Source: Saccharimonas sp963530635
Lineage (GTDB): Bacteria; Patescibacteriota; Saccharimonadia; Saccharimonadales; Saccharimonadaceae
DNA length: 64,000 nt
Reading direction: 5' to 3'
Assembly: GCA_963530635.1 (NCBI GenBank)
Contig: CAUSEJ010000001.1
Coordinates: forward strand, 744,001 to 808,000
Positions 1 through 8,492 of the stretch are shown here, one piece after another (the first letter of the stretch is position 1; each line of letters begins with the position of its first letter). The translations under genes and the position numbers were made by a program. The notes beneath the pieces are model-generated. The model was not told the DNA's origin and ran no database searches. It worked only from the letters and a program-made list of their open reading frames with translations.

Positions 1-3000
1 GTATATCCTCCGTGATATGTTCAATCTCACCTATATTATCACCATCGACTGGTTCACCCCACGCTGCGCGCCCAGCCTGCGCGTAGCAACGATAAAGGTC
101 AAGACAATCCATGACGGGTAACTGACTTGCAAAACATATCTTTACCTGAGTGACAGTATCCTTATGACTAGACACTTGCATCGACAGCGCCCCATCATGA
201 TACCACCGTACCGCCTTCATATGGGGCATTATGCTCATTATCCGCCAGCCCTGCTGTCGCATCGCGTTATCAAACTGCTCCATGGATAGCGGCCACACCT
301 GGCTCAAAATACGATTGACTTGAGCAGCATATTGCTCTGGGGTGGGATATACCTGCATCTTGGCATCGAACTGCTTTTTCATGAGCCAGTATGTGCGAAA
401 ACCAGGCGCACCTTGTGCGTTATGCTGCTGCACCCCAAGACGGGCAAGATCAAAATTGATCATATACGGCTGACCGCTATCGAGCTGAGCAGTAGCAAGT
501 TGACGACTTGCAGACTCAAGCTGTGGCAGTTGCCACGTCCAATTAAGCATGTCGACTGGCGACGTAATGCCGCTTATATCTCGTAAACGTACGACGCAAC
601 CATGTGCTGCTGCACGTAGTGCTTGGTCAGAAGCGGCTTTTGGCACGTGGCACTCCCAGTCATACTTACCTTTTCTGAATCCAAGTGCGCATAATTGTTG
701 TTGCTCATCATTTGTTAGTTGAGTAAAGCCAGTTCGTCTTGTACATCCATCAAATGAGATGACTACATGCGCGTCATCAACCACCCCTAGGCCTTTCAAT
801 CGTATGGCAGTCCGTTGTTTCCAGCTTTCCATTGCATCATCTACCATTATGGCATACTGCCGCGGCTGCCTGCAAAACGACTGCAGTGTCTGATATAACG
901 CATCCTCAAACGCCTCCCATGTTGGGTAGACAAAGTCAGCAGTTAGCGATGTGTCGCTTGCGAGCGTTGTATCTAACGCTGGATTATGCCACTCATGCCA
1001 CACAACCTCAAACTTCGCATACAAGATAGACTCCGAGAACAGCTGCCTTTTATGATCTGCTTCGGTGGCTGGCCTGATGCCAAGCGTCAGACGCTTATAC
1101 GATGGCATATCCTGAGATGGCATAATCCAGTGCGCGACATGACGATCTTGTTGTAGCTGTGCCGTGCCCCAGATGCGATTGCCCGCCTCAACATACGTCT
1201 GCCACAATACACGAACATCATCAGTGTTCATACCATCTGGCAACTGGAAGGTAAACGAAAGGGTATATTCCTGAGAGTTATTCTCATCTGGCCAATCGAT
1301 CGCGGCAAGCACACCAACCTGGCTTGACTCGGTAATCTGATCATTGCGCCAACCAAATACGTTGCTCACCGCCTCAAAGTTGAGCTGAACTGACGACTTG
1401 GTCAATTCATCAAACCAGTTCATGACGTTGATAAAACTACGCGGGGTCATGTAGTCATGGTCGTGCGCTGATGCAACTTGTTGTATATTAAGTGTTATAG
1501 AGACACTCTGCTGCTGTTCTGTTTTACTATGCCACAGCGTGCAAGACTCACGAATAATCTGCTTGTCCTTCACATAATGACGGCACCATGTGAGCATATT
1601 TTGCCGGGGTGTACTGTACGATGAGTCTACTCCACCCCAGACAGTCGCGCCATACTCAGTACAGTAGGCATAGAACGCCTGCGCCTCAGCAGGTGATAGC
1701 CCATCAACGGAAAAGTTCATCACATTCCGCTTGTCTTCACAAATAATGCTTCGACGGTGCCGCGCTGGAGATACAAGGTGAATAACGTTATTGACACATC
1801 CTGGCTGCGTATCTATCTCCCAGTCAAGCTCCTGCAAAATGGCATTACGTGCCTCATGTTTTGTCATGGGCCACGATAGCGACCCGATACCATAAAACCA
1901 CCCTAACACATCGCTCTCGAGACGGGATGAGAGGCTATAATCCCTGGGTATTTGCGTGAGATCAAGTGTGGAGAACTTCTCGCTATACTGGCGATAGATC
2001 GCTTCATTATCAGGGTGCAAATTGACACTACGCACGCCAGCTTGTTGCAAGTCATCATTTGCGCTGTAGAGCTGGCCAGGATCAATTGTATCTTTTCGCC
2101 ACAGCCACCAGCTATCCCTCTCAATCTCTGGGGTGCGTACTGTCCATACCAGAAGGCGGCTTGGCTCGCTCACACCCTGGCTATCACGTAGCCAAACTAC
2201 ACACCCATGGGCCGCCGCACGCAACTGCTTTTTACGAGCCGATTGTGGTAATCGACACTCCAAGCGAAACACCTCATCATCCTCGACGAAGCCACACGCT
2301 TGTAGTTGATCCTTTTCTGCCTCGCAGAAGAGGTCGATCATGCTAATCACCATCTCTGTCGGGCATTCAGTTCCTCGGCCAGCAAACTCGATAACAGTAT
2401 TCCCCCGCCGGAGCTCCGCTTCATCACTATCAAATAGCAATGTGTATTGGCGTGGCTGCACGTTGATCTGACAGAGCGTTTGGTAGAGCTCTTCTTCAAA
2501 TACATCCCATATCTGATGAGTCGCGGTGGATTGTTGAGGTGCTACTGGAGGCGGTACAACACCATATGGGTTGCTCATTCGATGACGCTGCTGCTCGGTA
2601 TCTACGGTGATGGTTGTATACAAGATGTAACTCGAACGCAGTCCATGATCGTTATCGTCAAGGGTTGCTGGTCGCATACCAAGGGTAATAACTGCACCAG
2701 TTGGTAACCTCCACTGCCAACATAGCGATGAATCAAGCGATGACTGTTGGGGTGTCGCGACACCCCATACATTGGTCCCTGCTTGACAATATTCGACGAG
2801 CAGACCGAGTATCTCATTTTTGCGTGCGTCGCCAGGCAAACAGTACTCAAGAGTCAGATGACGTACAGGCCTTTTTCCTCCTGTATTATCCTCGTCCTCC
2901 GCTTTATCTTTTATGAGAACATCACTTTGCCAGTCACTATCAGCAGCATCTCTATACCACTCCCATCCCAGTGATGATCGCACAGCATCAAGCTCATATT

Positions 3001-3649
3001 CAAACAATGGCCATGGCAATGCCGCGAGCCAGCTCAGTGCTGTCACCCAGCCACGCCCTGTCATGTGCGGTGGTGACTGCTGTGTGGAGAGATTCTTCTC
3101 AACATGCAACGACACCTTGATGTCCCACTGCTTTGCTTTTGTATCTACTGGGCTAAAATCAATCGTGCATGTTTGCTGTATGATATCGATATCTCTGATA
3201 CAAGAGATATCATCCTTGATAGGAAAGAATCGCCACTGATACGAAACTGGCTCATGCGGTGCATATTGGCCGTAATCGGTATATTCCTTTGGCTTGCCCC
3301 ACGCGGCATGGGCCGCTTGGAGGTATTCATCGTAGTATTTGCGCTGTAACCGTTTGTTCTTTGCTTGAGCGACAGTACGCGTGATACTATAGCGGCTTTC
3401 ATCGTCACTACATTGAACAATGACTGTATGGCCAGTAGCATCTTCAAAAACAAGTGAATGGTCTTGACTTCTCTCATCATCCAGCTTTGCCTTCCATCCA
3501 TACGAAGAGACCAGTGTCGCTATCTCAGACCAAGCTGATGACCATGGCATAGCTCTAATCGCATCAATCCACTCGATAAGCGCTGTGGAACTCTCCAATG
3601 ACGCTACTGGAGGCTTTTTTCGTATTTGCGATGATTGCTTTTTCTTCAT
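1..3649 (-). CDS. Giant modular WG-repeat / TY-Chap-like protein (3' end outside window)
   Basis: This frame is open from an ATG at 3649, preceded by an AAGGA ribosome site 6 bases upstream, to the window edge: more than 1210 residues. I see seven domains in order. WG-type modules end near residues 117, 295, 668, 825 and 1192, and two copies of a different domain lie at about 378-500 and 907-1030. Each WG module begins near a W-P or similar motif, then a G-W about 17 residues later, and closes with a helix of the pattern Y-x-x-AG-x-x-x-WG (for example YAQAGRAAWGEP). The other domain carries LYQTL, QPRQY and LRAAAHGCVV in both copies and resembles TY-Chap (YbjN/CesT-like) chaperone domains. 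The WG module resembles, from memory, actinobacterial DUF6301. No signal peptide or membrane segment is seen, so it is probably cytoplasmic. A polyimmunity or chaperone role is inference. It is second in an operon with the 3710-4756 gene. Confidence 0.85.
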   Translation of the reverse strand, partial: MKKKQSSQIRKKPPVASLESSTALIEWIDAIRAMPWSSAWSEIATLVSSYGWKAKLDDERSQDHSLVFEDATGHTVIVQCSDDESRYSITRTVAQAKNKRLQRKYYDEYLQAAHAAWGKPKEYTDYGQYAPHEPVSYQWRFFPIKDDISCIRDIDIIQQTCTIDFSPVDTKAKQWDIKVSLHVEKNLSTQQSPPHMTGRGWVTALSWLAALPWPLFEYELDAVRSSLGWEWYRDAADSDWQSDVLIKDKAEDEDNTGGKRPVRHLTLEYCLPGDARKNEILGLLVEYCQAGTNVWGVATPQQSSLDSSLCWQWRLPTGAVITLGMRPATLDDNDHGLRSSYILYTTITVDTEQQRHRMSNPYGVVPPPVAPQQSTATHQIWDVFEEELYQTLCQINVQPRQYTLLFDSDEAELRRGNTVIEFAGRGTECPTEMVISMIDLFCEAEKDQLQACGFVEDDEVFRLECRLPQSARKKQLRAAAHGCVVWLRDSQGVSEPSRLLVWTVRTPEIERDSWWLWRKDTIDPGQLYSANDDLQQAGVRSVNLHPDNEAIYRQYSEKFSTLDLTQIPRDYSLSSRLESDVLGWFYGIGSLSWPMTKHEARNAILQELDWEIDTQPGCVNNVIHLVSPARHRRSIICEDKRNVMNFSVDGLSPAEAQAFYAYCTEYGATVWGGVDSSYSTPRQNMLTWCRHYVKDKQIIRESCTLWHSKTEQQQSVSITLNIQQVASAHDHDYMTPRSFINVMNWFDELTKSSVQLNFEAVSNVFGWRNDQITESSQVGVLAAIDWPDENNSQEYTLSFTFQLPDGMNTDDVRVLWQTYVEAGNRIWGTAQLQQDRHVAHWIMPSQDMPSYKRLTLGIRPATEADHKRQLFSESILYAKFEVVWHEWHNPALDTTLASDTSLTADFVYPTWEAFEDALYQTLQSFCRQPRQYAIMVDDAMESWKQRTAIRLKGLGVVDDAHVVISFDGCTRRTGFTQLTNDEQQQLCALGFRKGKYDWECHVPKAASDQALRAAAHGCVVRLRDISGITSPVDMLNWTWQLPQLESASRQLATAQLDSGQPYMINFDLARLGVQQHNAQGAPGFRTYWLMKKQFDAKMQVYPTPEQYAAQVNRILSQVWPLSMEQFDNAMRQQGWRIMSIMPHMKAVRWYHDGALSMQVSSHKDTVTQVKICFASQLPVMDCLDLYRCYAQAGRAAWGEPVDGDNIGEIEHITEDI

Positions 3650-3709
3650 ATATTATCCTTGTACTACTGTCTATATCTTATGAGGTGCCTTATAGTATCA
3701 TGGAACACC

Positions 3710-4756
3710 CTACGACCGAGCAGCAACAGTAATCAGCACATAGAGCTTATCCGTGCTCTGCATCAGGGTGATGGTGTCGTCCTGGTCGGTCATCCAGACG
3801 GTTGAGATAGCGAGACCTTCTGCAGCATGCTCAGCTTCGTCCACCTCGTCGCCTGGCTCGCCCCAAGCTTCCTTCCCAGCCTGCGCGTATTGGCGATAGA
3901 GATCAAGACAGGCTGCCGTGGGTGAACCATTAGCAAACCATGCCACTACCATAGATACAGTGCTGCCCTCGCCAGACACCATAACCCGCAGTGGCCCATC
4001 ATAATACCACAAGGTATTCTCCTCTTGCTTCATAAGCTGCCAACCTTGGCTCTGCATTGTAGTATCAAACTGCTGCATAGAGCGCAGTGATGGTTGGCTG
4101 AGGATGCGGTCGATCCAGCTAGTAAATTGCTCTGGAGAGAAATATGTCTCCTTGTTTAGTTCGCTCTCTAGGCGGGGCAGCGGGTCGGGGCCCGGATAGG
4201 GACGAATCGTGCGCGGGCGGCGGGCACCATCGGACGGTGCACCAGTTTGCTCGCTGACAAGGACAAACATGATTGTCTTGTCTTCCTCATTGAGACTAAT
4301 ACTAACGTGCTCCCACGAAGCTGGCGTTTGTGGTGCAAAACCCTTCCACACCGTACCAGTGAGCTGACCTGTGCGTTGTACGTCGGTCGGCCAGCCCCAG
4401 GCCGCCGTGCCAGCTGCGCAGTATTCATCGTAGAGTGTGCGGCACGCGTCTGCTGGTAATTGGTGAATTACATCGATGACTGGGCTACTCGCCACTGATG
4501 TTACAACGTCATTTTCTATTGTAGCAAGCAACGGCATGTGACCATCGTAATGCATACACTGCTCGTGCCCTGTCTGCGGCTCTTGCTCACGTGGCTTGAC
4601 GAGCTGCCAACCCAGCTCTTGGATGAGACTATCGTACACCTCATACGTCATTGGCCAGGGGAGTTTGCGAAGTGCATTAATGAGCGAGACAAGACGTGCG
4701 CCGTCAATCGGCGTGGGCTTGTCAGATGACTGAGTTGATGATTGGTCTGCCGGCAT
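3710..4756 (-). CDS. Two-module WG-repeat protein
   Basis: A 348-residue soluble protein with two WG modules. Module 1 covers about 18-150 (LPWPMTYEVYDSL, then ELGWQL, closing with YDEYCAAGTAAWGWP). Module 2 covers about 205-348 (FTSWIDRILSQ, QGWQLM, closing with YRQYAQAGKEAWGEP). Module 2 is very close to the last visible module of the downstream gene at 1-3649, at DNA level as well, so one was copied from the other fairly recently. The N-terminal 15 residues are S/T/Q-rich linker. It is the first gene of a minus-strand operon, 60 bases ahead of the giant gene, and diverges from the HTH gene at 4899. The function is unknown. An immunity-like role is inferred from similarity to small standalone relatives near 57.4 kb. 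Confidence 0.85.
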   Translation of the reverse strand: MPADQSSTQSSDKPTPIDGARLVSLINALRKLPWPMTYEVYDSLIQELGWQLVKPREQEPQTGHEQCMHYDGHMPLLATIENDVVTSVASSPVIDVIHQLPADACRTLYDEYCAAGTAAWGWPTDVQRTGQLTGTVWKGFAPQTPASWEHVSISLNEEDKTIMFVLVSEQTGAPSDGARRPRTIRPYPGPDPLPRLESELNKETYFSPEQFTSWIDRILSQPSLRSMQQFDTTMQSQGWQLMKQEENTLWYYDGPLRVMVSGEGSTVSMVVAWFANGSPTAACLDLYRQYAQAGKEAWGEPGDEVDEAEHAAEGLAISTVWMTDQDDTITLMQSTDKLYVLITVAARS

Positions 4757-4855
4757 AGTACCTCGTATTTTTACTTATGGTATATCTCTTTGGAAGATAA
4801 GAGTATTCGTATCGTACCACGTTTTGGTGCAACGTGCTACCGTTCAGTCACATTG

Positions 4856-4885
4856 TTGACAATTCTGCAATCTATCATGTATAAT
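4856..4885 (+). promoter_or_regulatory. Consensus promoter of the HTH gene
   Basis: TTGACA at 4856-4861 and TATAAT at 4880-4885 are both perfect sigma-70 consensus, separated by 18 bases. The ATG at 4899 lies 13 bases after the -10, so the predicted leader is only about 6-8 bases. The region between 4757 and 4898 also has to hold the promoter of the divergent WG-repeat operon. Confidence 0.85.
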
Positions 4886-4898
4886 ACACTACTCTGTT

Positions 4899-6044
4899 AT
4901 GGAACATCACCCATCACCCCACCTTCCCGAGTACTCGCCAGACAATGAGCGGGCAGCGCAGCTGGAGAAAGACCGCCAGTATCTGTTATTTTTGCTTGCG
5001 AATGACCTTGGCTATGACACGCGTGATATATCTATCTCTTCTGAGCATAGCGACATAGAAGCATCAGTCAACCCCGCTCACTACATGATAACAATACCGC
5101 CGCGTCAGGAGTGCCAGCAACCAGGCCGGACAGTGGCTATCTATCCTGATATCACGCTTGTGTTCGATACGCACGCGACGCAGCAATGTCGTCCTGAGCA
5201 GCATGGATCGCTTGAGAGCTGCACAAAGGAGGAGCTGCTCGATCTCATCAAACAAGACCCAGCTTGCGGTCTAGAGCTCCCTCATGGCCAGCGCTTTACG
5301 GCGAGCATGGTCGATGCGCTCACTCATCCGATTACCGAAGCCCGGGCGCACATCACTGAGGCTATGGAGCTGGAGCAGCAGCACCATATAGCTCAAACCC
5401 GGCGCTCACTTGGTAAAGTAACCATCCATCGCGCCGCTGGAGAGCTTGGTATTGCCCCACAAACCGTTGAGAAGGCACTGGATGACCCTGCAATTCATGA
5501 AAAACTTGGCAAAATCGCTACCGCCCAGCGCGGCACAGAGTTGCAACATCTCCTCACGCCACGCCAAGTAGCAATCCTCGCTGAGCACCTCCAGTCTACC
5601 CCACCACCAGAGGGATACCGCACACTACATGGCATCGCCAAAAAATTGAGCGTTAGCGGCAATACAGTGCGGCGTATCATTGACGAGCTTAATGGTGCTG
5701 GCGCCAATATCCACGGCAAGGAGTACCACAAAGCGACTGGGTTATCATACCGCTACTACTCGCCCACCGACCAGCGAGAGATCGAGAGCTGGGCGCGTGA
5801 AAAAGGGCTCTTTACTCCTGCGCCGGCAGGATATCTGCTCCGCACGGCTGTTGCTGAGAAACTCCATGCTACATACGCGACGATCAATCACGCTATTAAA
5901 GCCCTTGGTATAACACCCGAACAATACCGCGTACGACGTCAAAATGGCCAGCCATCTCACAAGCGAGGCTACCACCTCTCACCTTGGCAAGCCGAGCAAG
6001 TGGCAGCTTACCTGGGGCGATCACTTAGTGCAACGGTTCGCTAA
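4899..6044 (+). CDS. Multi-HTH DNA-binding protein
   Basis: A 381-residue protein. After an N-terminal region of about 165 residues that I cannot assign, three helix-turn-helix-like segments follow: about 174-203 (IHRAAGELGIAPQTVEKAL), 246-272 (LHGIAKKLSVSGNTVRRII) and 321-345 (LLRTAVAEKLHATYATINH). The middle one is the best match to a classic HTH. Tyr/Arg-rich linkers lie between them. The likely role is DNA binding, perhaps regulation of the divergent WG-repeat operon that starts 142 bases away, but the target is inference. The next gene pair (6099-7118) is a diverged tandem copy lacking the third HTH. The start is set by a consensus promoter only 13 bases upstream. Confidence 0.8.
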   Translation: MEHHPSPHLPEYSPDNERAAQLEKDRQYLLFLLANDLGYDTRDISISSEHSDIEASVNPAHYMITIPPRQECQQPGRTVAIYPDITLVFDTHATQQCRPEQHGSLESCTKEELLDLIKQDPACGLELPHGQRFTASMVDALTHPITEARAHITEAMELEQQHHIAQTRRSLGKVTIHRAAGELGIAPQTVEKALDDPAIHEKLGKIATAQRGTELQHLLTPRQVAILAEHLQSTPPPEGYRTLHGIAKKLSVSGNTVRRIIDELNGAGANIHGKEYHKATGLSYRYYSPTDQREIESWAREKGLFTPAPAGYLLRTAVAEKLHATYATINHAIKALGITPEQYRVRRQNGQPSHKRGYHLSPWQAEQVAAYLGRSLSATVR

Positions 6045-6077
6045 GCACTCAGGCTTGATATGTACTCCCACTACCTA

Positions 6078-6086
6078 TGCTATAGT
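6078..6086 (+). promoter_or_regulatory. Extended -10 promoter of the second HTH paralog
   Basis: TGCTATAGT is an extended -10 element ending 12 bases before the ATG at 6099. A TTGATA at 6055-6060 is too far away to be a well-placed -35. The short predicted leader matches that of the paralog at 4899. Confidence 0.6.
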
Positions 6087-6098
6087 ATGGTAATGCGT

Positions 6099-6425
6099 AT
6101 GGAAAAACCCCAGCAATCAGCACAATCACCCGAGATATTTGACAGTCATACTGCTCAAGTAGAAAAGCTCAACGACTTGCACAAACTTCTACGCTTTTTG
6201 CTTGAGAATGATCTCGGCCTTTCTACTCACGACCCGGCGCAGACCTATATATCGCAACATATTCAAGAAACATCTGCATCGCAGCAACCCCTTCGCTTTA
6301 TTACAACCATCCAACCACATGACACCCAGCCTGCTCGTACCGTTATCACCTATCCAGATGTTGCTTTTGTTTTTGATACTCCAGCTGTAGAACAAGCCAC
6401 GCAGACTCAGGGCAATAGCTATTAA
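6099..6425 (+). CDS. N-terminal fragment of interrupted HTH paralog
   Basis: A 108-residue reading frame matching the N-terminal part of the 4899-6044 protein. Shared blocks include LLRFLLENDLGLSTHD versus LLFLLANDLGYDTRD, and RTVITYPDVAFVFDT versus RTVAIYPDITLVFDT. It ends at a TAA (6423-6425), and the same frame continues directly into the 6429-7118 reading frame, which matches the rest of the paralog. The likeliest reading is one ancestral gene split by a nonsense mutation. Two separate polypeptides are also possible. The ATG at 6099 is preferred over upstream starts because an extended -10 element overlaps those. Confidence 0.6.
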   Translation: MEKPQQSAQSPEIFDSHTAQVEKLNDLHKLLRFLLENDLGLSTHDPAQTYISQHIQETSASQQPLRFITTIQPHDTQPARTVITYPDVAFVFDTPAVEQATQTQGNSY

Positions 6426-6428
6426 CCA

Positions 6429-7118
6429 TTGCATGAGTATAGAAAACACGATCTTGCTGAGCTCGCGCAAGATGAGACATGCGGCATTGCCCTATCGACC
6501 GATCATCATTTTGCCTGGTATATGTATGATGCACTCACGAGCCCACTTACTGATGTACATCAGCGTATCGTTGCCGACCAGACGAACAACAGCTGGCTCC
6601 ATGGCGTCTATCATCATCGCCCAGAGCCACTTATATCTGTTGGCCAGGCTTCTCGCTACCTTGATATAACACCGCATGCGGTCGAGAAAGCGTTGAGGAA
6701 TCCTCAAGTTATCCAGAGGATTGGCGAGATCATTGTCGCTCCACGCGGCAATTCGATGCGCCCATTCATCACACCCAAACAACTTCTGAGCCTCCAAGAG
6801 CATCTTCGCCCCCACAACGCCGACACTCATGCACTCATCCCTCCACAAGAAGAAGAAATGACCTGCCCGCAACTCGCCAGAGCACTTGGTGTACACGACA
6901 TGACAGTGCGACGAGCTATTGCTGCCCTTAATCAAGAAAAATCCGAGAGTGAGGATAGTCTGACCGGTACAACGCGCAAAGAGCAAGGTCGACGCCCAAC
7001 CGTATATTATTCACCTGAGCAGCAGGCACGTATCCTCACTAAGCTCCAAGAGAAAGGCTATTCTGTGTTAGCAAAGCTGCGTGATAAGCTGGGCGAATAC
7101 CTCACGCAGAAAGATTAA
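6429..7118 (+). CDS. C-terminal fragment of interrupted HTH paralog
   Basis: A 229-residue frame, in phase with 6099-6425 and separated from it only by a TAA codon and one sense codon. It could restart at the TTG at 6429, but no good ribosome site is seen there. It contains two HTH-like segments aligned with HTH1 and HTH2 of the 4899 protein (VGQASRYLDITPHAVEKAL and CPQLARALGVHDMTVRRAI). It then ends with a Lys-rich tail, lacking the third HTH of the paralog. If it is not translated by reinitiation or readthrough, this is a pseudogene half. Its length and lack of further stops suggest the interruption is recent or tolerated. Confidence 0.6.
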   Translation: MHEYRKHDLAELAQDETCGIALSTDHHFAWYMYDALTSPLTDVHQRIVADQTNNSWLHGVYHHRPEPLISVGQASRYLDITPHAVEKALRNPQVIQRIGEIIVAPRGNSMRPFITPKQLLSLQEHLRPHNADTHALIPPQEEEMTCPQLARALGVHDMTVRRAIAALNQEKSESEDSLTGTTRKEQGRRPTVYYSPEQQARILTKLQEKGYSVLAKLRDKLGEYLTQKD

Positions 7119-7121
7119 AGA

Positions 7122-7130
7122 TGCTACAAT
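7122..7130 (+). promoter_or_regulatory. Extended -10 ahead of small ORF and EamA gene
   Basis: TGCTACAAT is an extended -10 element that ends 10 bases before the ATG at 7141. It would give a nearly leaderless transcript beginning with the 45-residue frame and reading on into the transporter gene. Confidence 0.6.
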
Positions 7131-7140
7131 AGCAGCTAGT

Positions 7141-7278
7141 ATGACTGTACGACTCAGCGCGACACAAATGCAACCCAGAAATATCCCAGAAGAACCAACA
7201 GCCCTCTCTCATACACCAACACTGCTGGATTTATACACAACATTGAAGCGGTTAAGAGACCAGCCAGGGCATCACTAA
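7141..7278 (+). CDS. Small leader-like ORF upstream of EamA transporter
   Basis: A 45-residue frame beginning MTVRLSATQMQPRNIPEE and ending LYTTLKRLRDQPGHH. Its stop is 3 bases before the ATG of the transporter at 7282, and an extended -10 element lies immediately upstream. No family is recognised. The transporter start has no clear ribosome site of its own, so translational coupling through this small gene is plausible. It could instead be a non-coding leader that is open by chance. Confidence 0.45.
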   Translation: MTVRLSATQMQPRNIPEEPTALSHTPTLLDLYTTLKRLRDQPGHH

Positions 7279-7281
7279 CTT

Positions 7282-8124
7282 ATGTGGTACAGCTTTCTCA
7301 TCCTCCACCTCGTTGGGCTTGTTGGGTACAATCTGGTGCTGCGTCGCTCACTGAGCCGACGCGCCGACCCTTGGGTGCAGGCTGCACTCATGCAGACAGG
7401 TATTGCTCTCCCGATTATTATCGTATCATGGTTCGTGCCAGTCCATCTCGGTGCTATGACTAGCGAGGTAGTTTTCCTCTTGTGTCTGGCGTTAAGTCTC
7501 ACCATAGCGCTCCATATTACTAATACGCTATCGTTGCAGCGCCTCGAGGCAGGTGTCCATTCGGTTTTGTATAATGTACGGCTGCTCTTTGTGACCATCC
7601 TTGGTGTCATTCTCCTTGGAGAATATGTCTCGTTCCTCCAAATCGTTGGCGGTGGGCTTATCTTCATGGCTGCCTTCATCATTCGTCAGCGAGGATCACA
7701 CAAGGTTACTCGAGCTGGTGTTGCGTGGGCTGTAAGCTGCGCTATGACAATTGCCTGTTTGAACATTGTTGAGAAAAAGCTTGTGACTTCTGTTGGCTAC
7801 GTTACCTATATGACGCTTATGGCATATATCGCAACACCACTTCTGTGGGGTATTGTCCTGGTGCTCAAACGACCGATTGATCGTCAGCTCTTCTATCAAA
7901 AGAAGACCTATCTGCTCATGACATTTCGGGCTTTGTCTGCACATTGTTTTGTGCTCGCCCTTAGTACAGGGCTGGTGAGCATCACGAGCTTCATTTCTGG
8001 GACTGGGGTTATTATCATCATGATACTCGGCGCATTACTGCTTGGTGAGCGTGATCACCCACGACAAAAGATCCTCGCGACAGTACTAGCGACACTCGGT
8101 CTTGCCTGTATCGTGTGGAAATAA
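7282..8124 (+). CDS. EamA/DMT-family membrane transporter
   Basis: A 280-residue, highly hydrophobic protein with about nine or ten membrane segments in two homologous halves, as in drug/metabolite transporters of the EamA type. Typical signs are the end of the first half (ILGVILLGEYVSFLQIVGGG) and the matching end of the second half (ILGALLLGERDHPRQKI), where a conserved L-L-G-E precedes the last helix of each half. It probably exports or imports a small metabolite, but the substrate cannot be read from sequence. It follows the 45-residue frame and converges with the cupin gene; the two stop codons are adjacent. Confidence 0.85.
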   Translation: MWYSFLILHLVGLVGYNLVLRRSLSRRADPWVQAALMQTGIALPIIIVSWFVPVHLGAMTSEVVFLLCLALSLTIALHITNTLSLQRLEAGVHSVLYNVRLLFVTILGVILLGEYVSFLQIVGGGLIFMAAFIIRQRGSHKVTRAGVAWAVSCAMTIACLNIVEKKLVTSVGYVTYMTLMAYIATPLLWGIVLVLKRPIDRQLFYQKKTYLLMTFRALSAHCFVLALSTGLVSITSFISGTGVIIIMILGALLLGERDHPRQKILATVLATLGLACIVWK

Positions 8125-8472
8125 CTACTTCCCTGTGATACGCACGAATATCATCTCATGTTCGTCTGGCCCTGGGTTGTGGATCTTGTGCTGCGTATCG
8201 GGTGGAAAGATAAAGACGTCGCCTGGATTGTAGGTATATGTACCATCTGCGTCAGACACCTCACCACTACCTTTGAGGACAATCATCGTTTCCTCGACAC
8301 CGGGGTGGTCATGCCAGTCAAAGGTTGCGCCTGCAGGCAGCCAACCATGGGTGATTGCCTCGCAATATGGGCTCGTGGCGTGCTCAGCCGACACATAGAC
8401 TTTGCGTGCTCCACTGCCGCCATGGGCAGATTCTTTGGGGATGGTGGTTGCTGGACGTTTGATAATGCGCAT
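8125..8472 (-). CDS. Cupin-domain protein
   Basis: A 115-residue single-domain cupin. Cupin motif 1 is seen as G-x5-HDHPG-x-EE-x4-LKGSG (residues about 47-70) and motif 2 as PGDVFIFPPDTQHKIHN (about 84-100), giving the His/His/Glu/His metal-binding set. Small cupins of this kind bind a metal and may act as isomerases, dioxygenases or regulators; the substrate is unknown. An AAGGAG site 7 bases before the ATG and the 20-base gap to the gene at 8493 show that it is the second gene of a two-gene operon. Confidence 0.85.
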   Translation of the reverse strand: MRIIKRPATTIPKESAHGGSGARKVYVSAEHATSPYCEAITHGWLPAGATFDWHDHPGVEETMIVLKGSGEVSDADGTYTYNPGDVFIFPPDTQHKIHNPGPDEHEMIFVRITGK

Positions 8473-8492
8473 GGGTTGCTCCTTCTATTTGC

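Noticed and set aside
6423..6425. Recoding of the stop codon in the HTH paralog
   Set aside because: The known code change in related phyla (SR1, Gracilibacteria) reads UGA as glycine. This is a TAA, and TAA ends many clear genes in the window.
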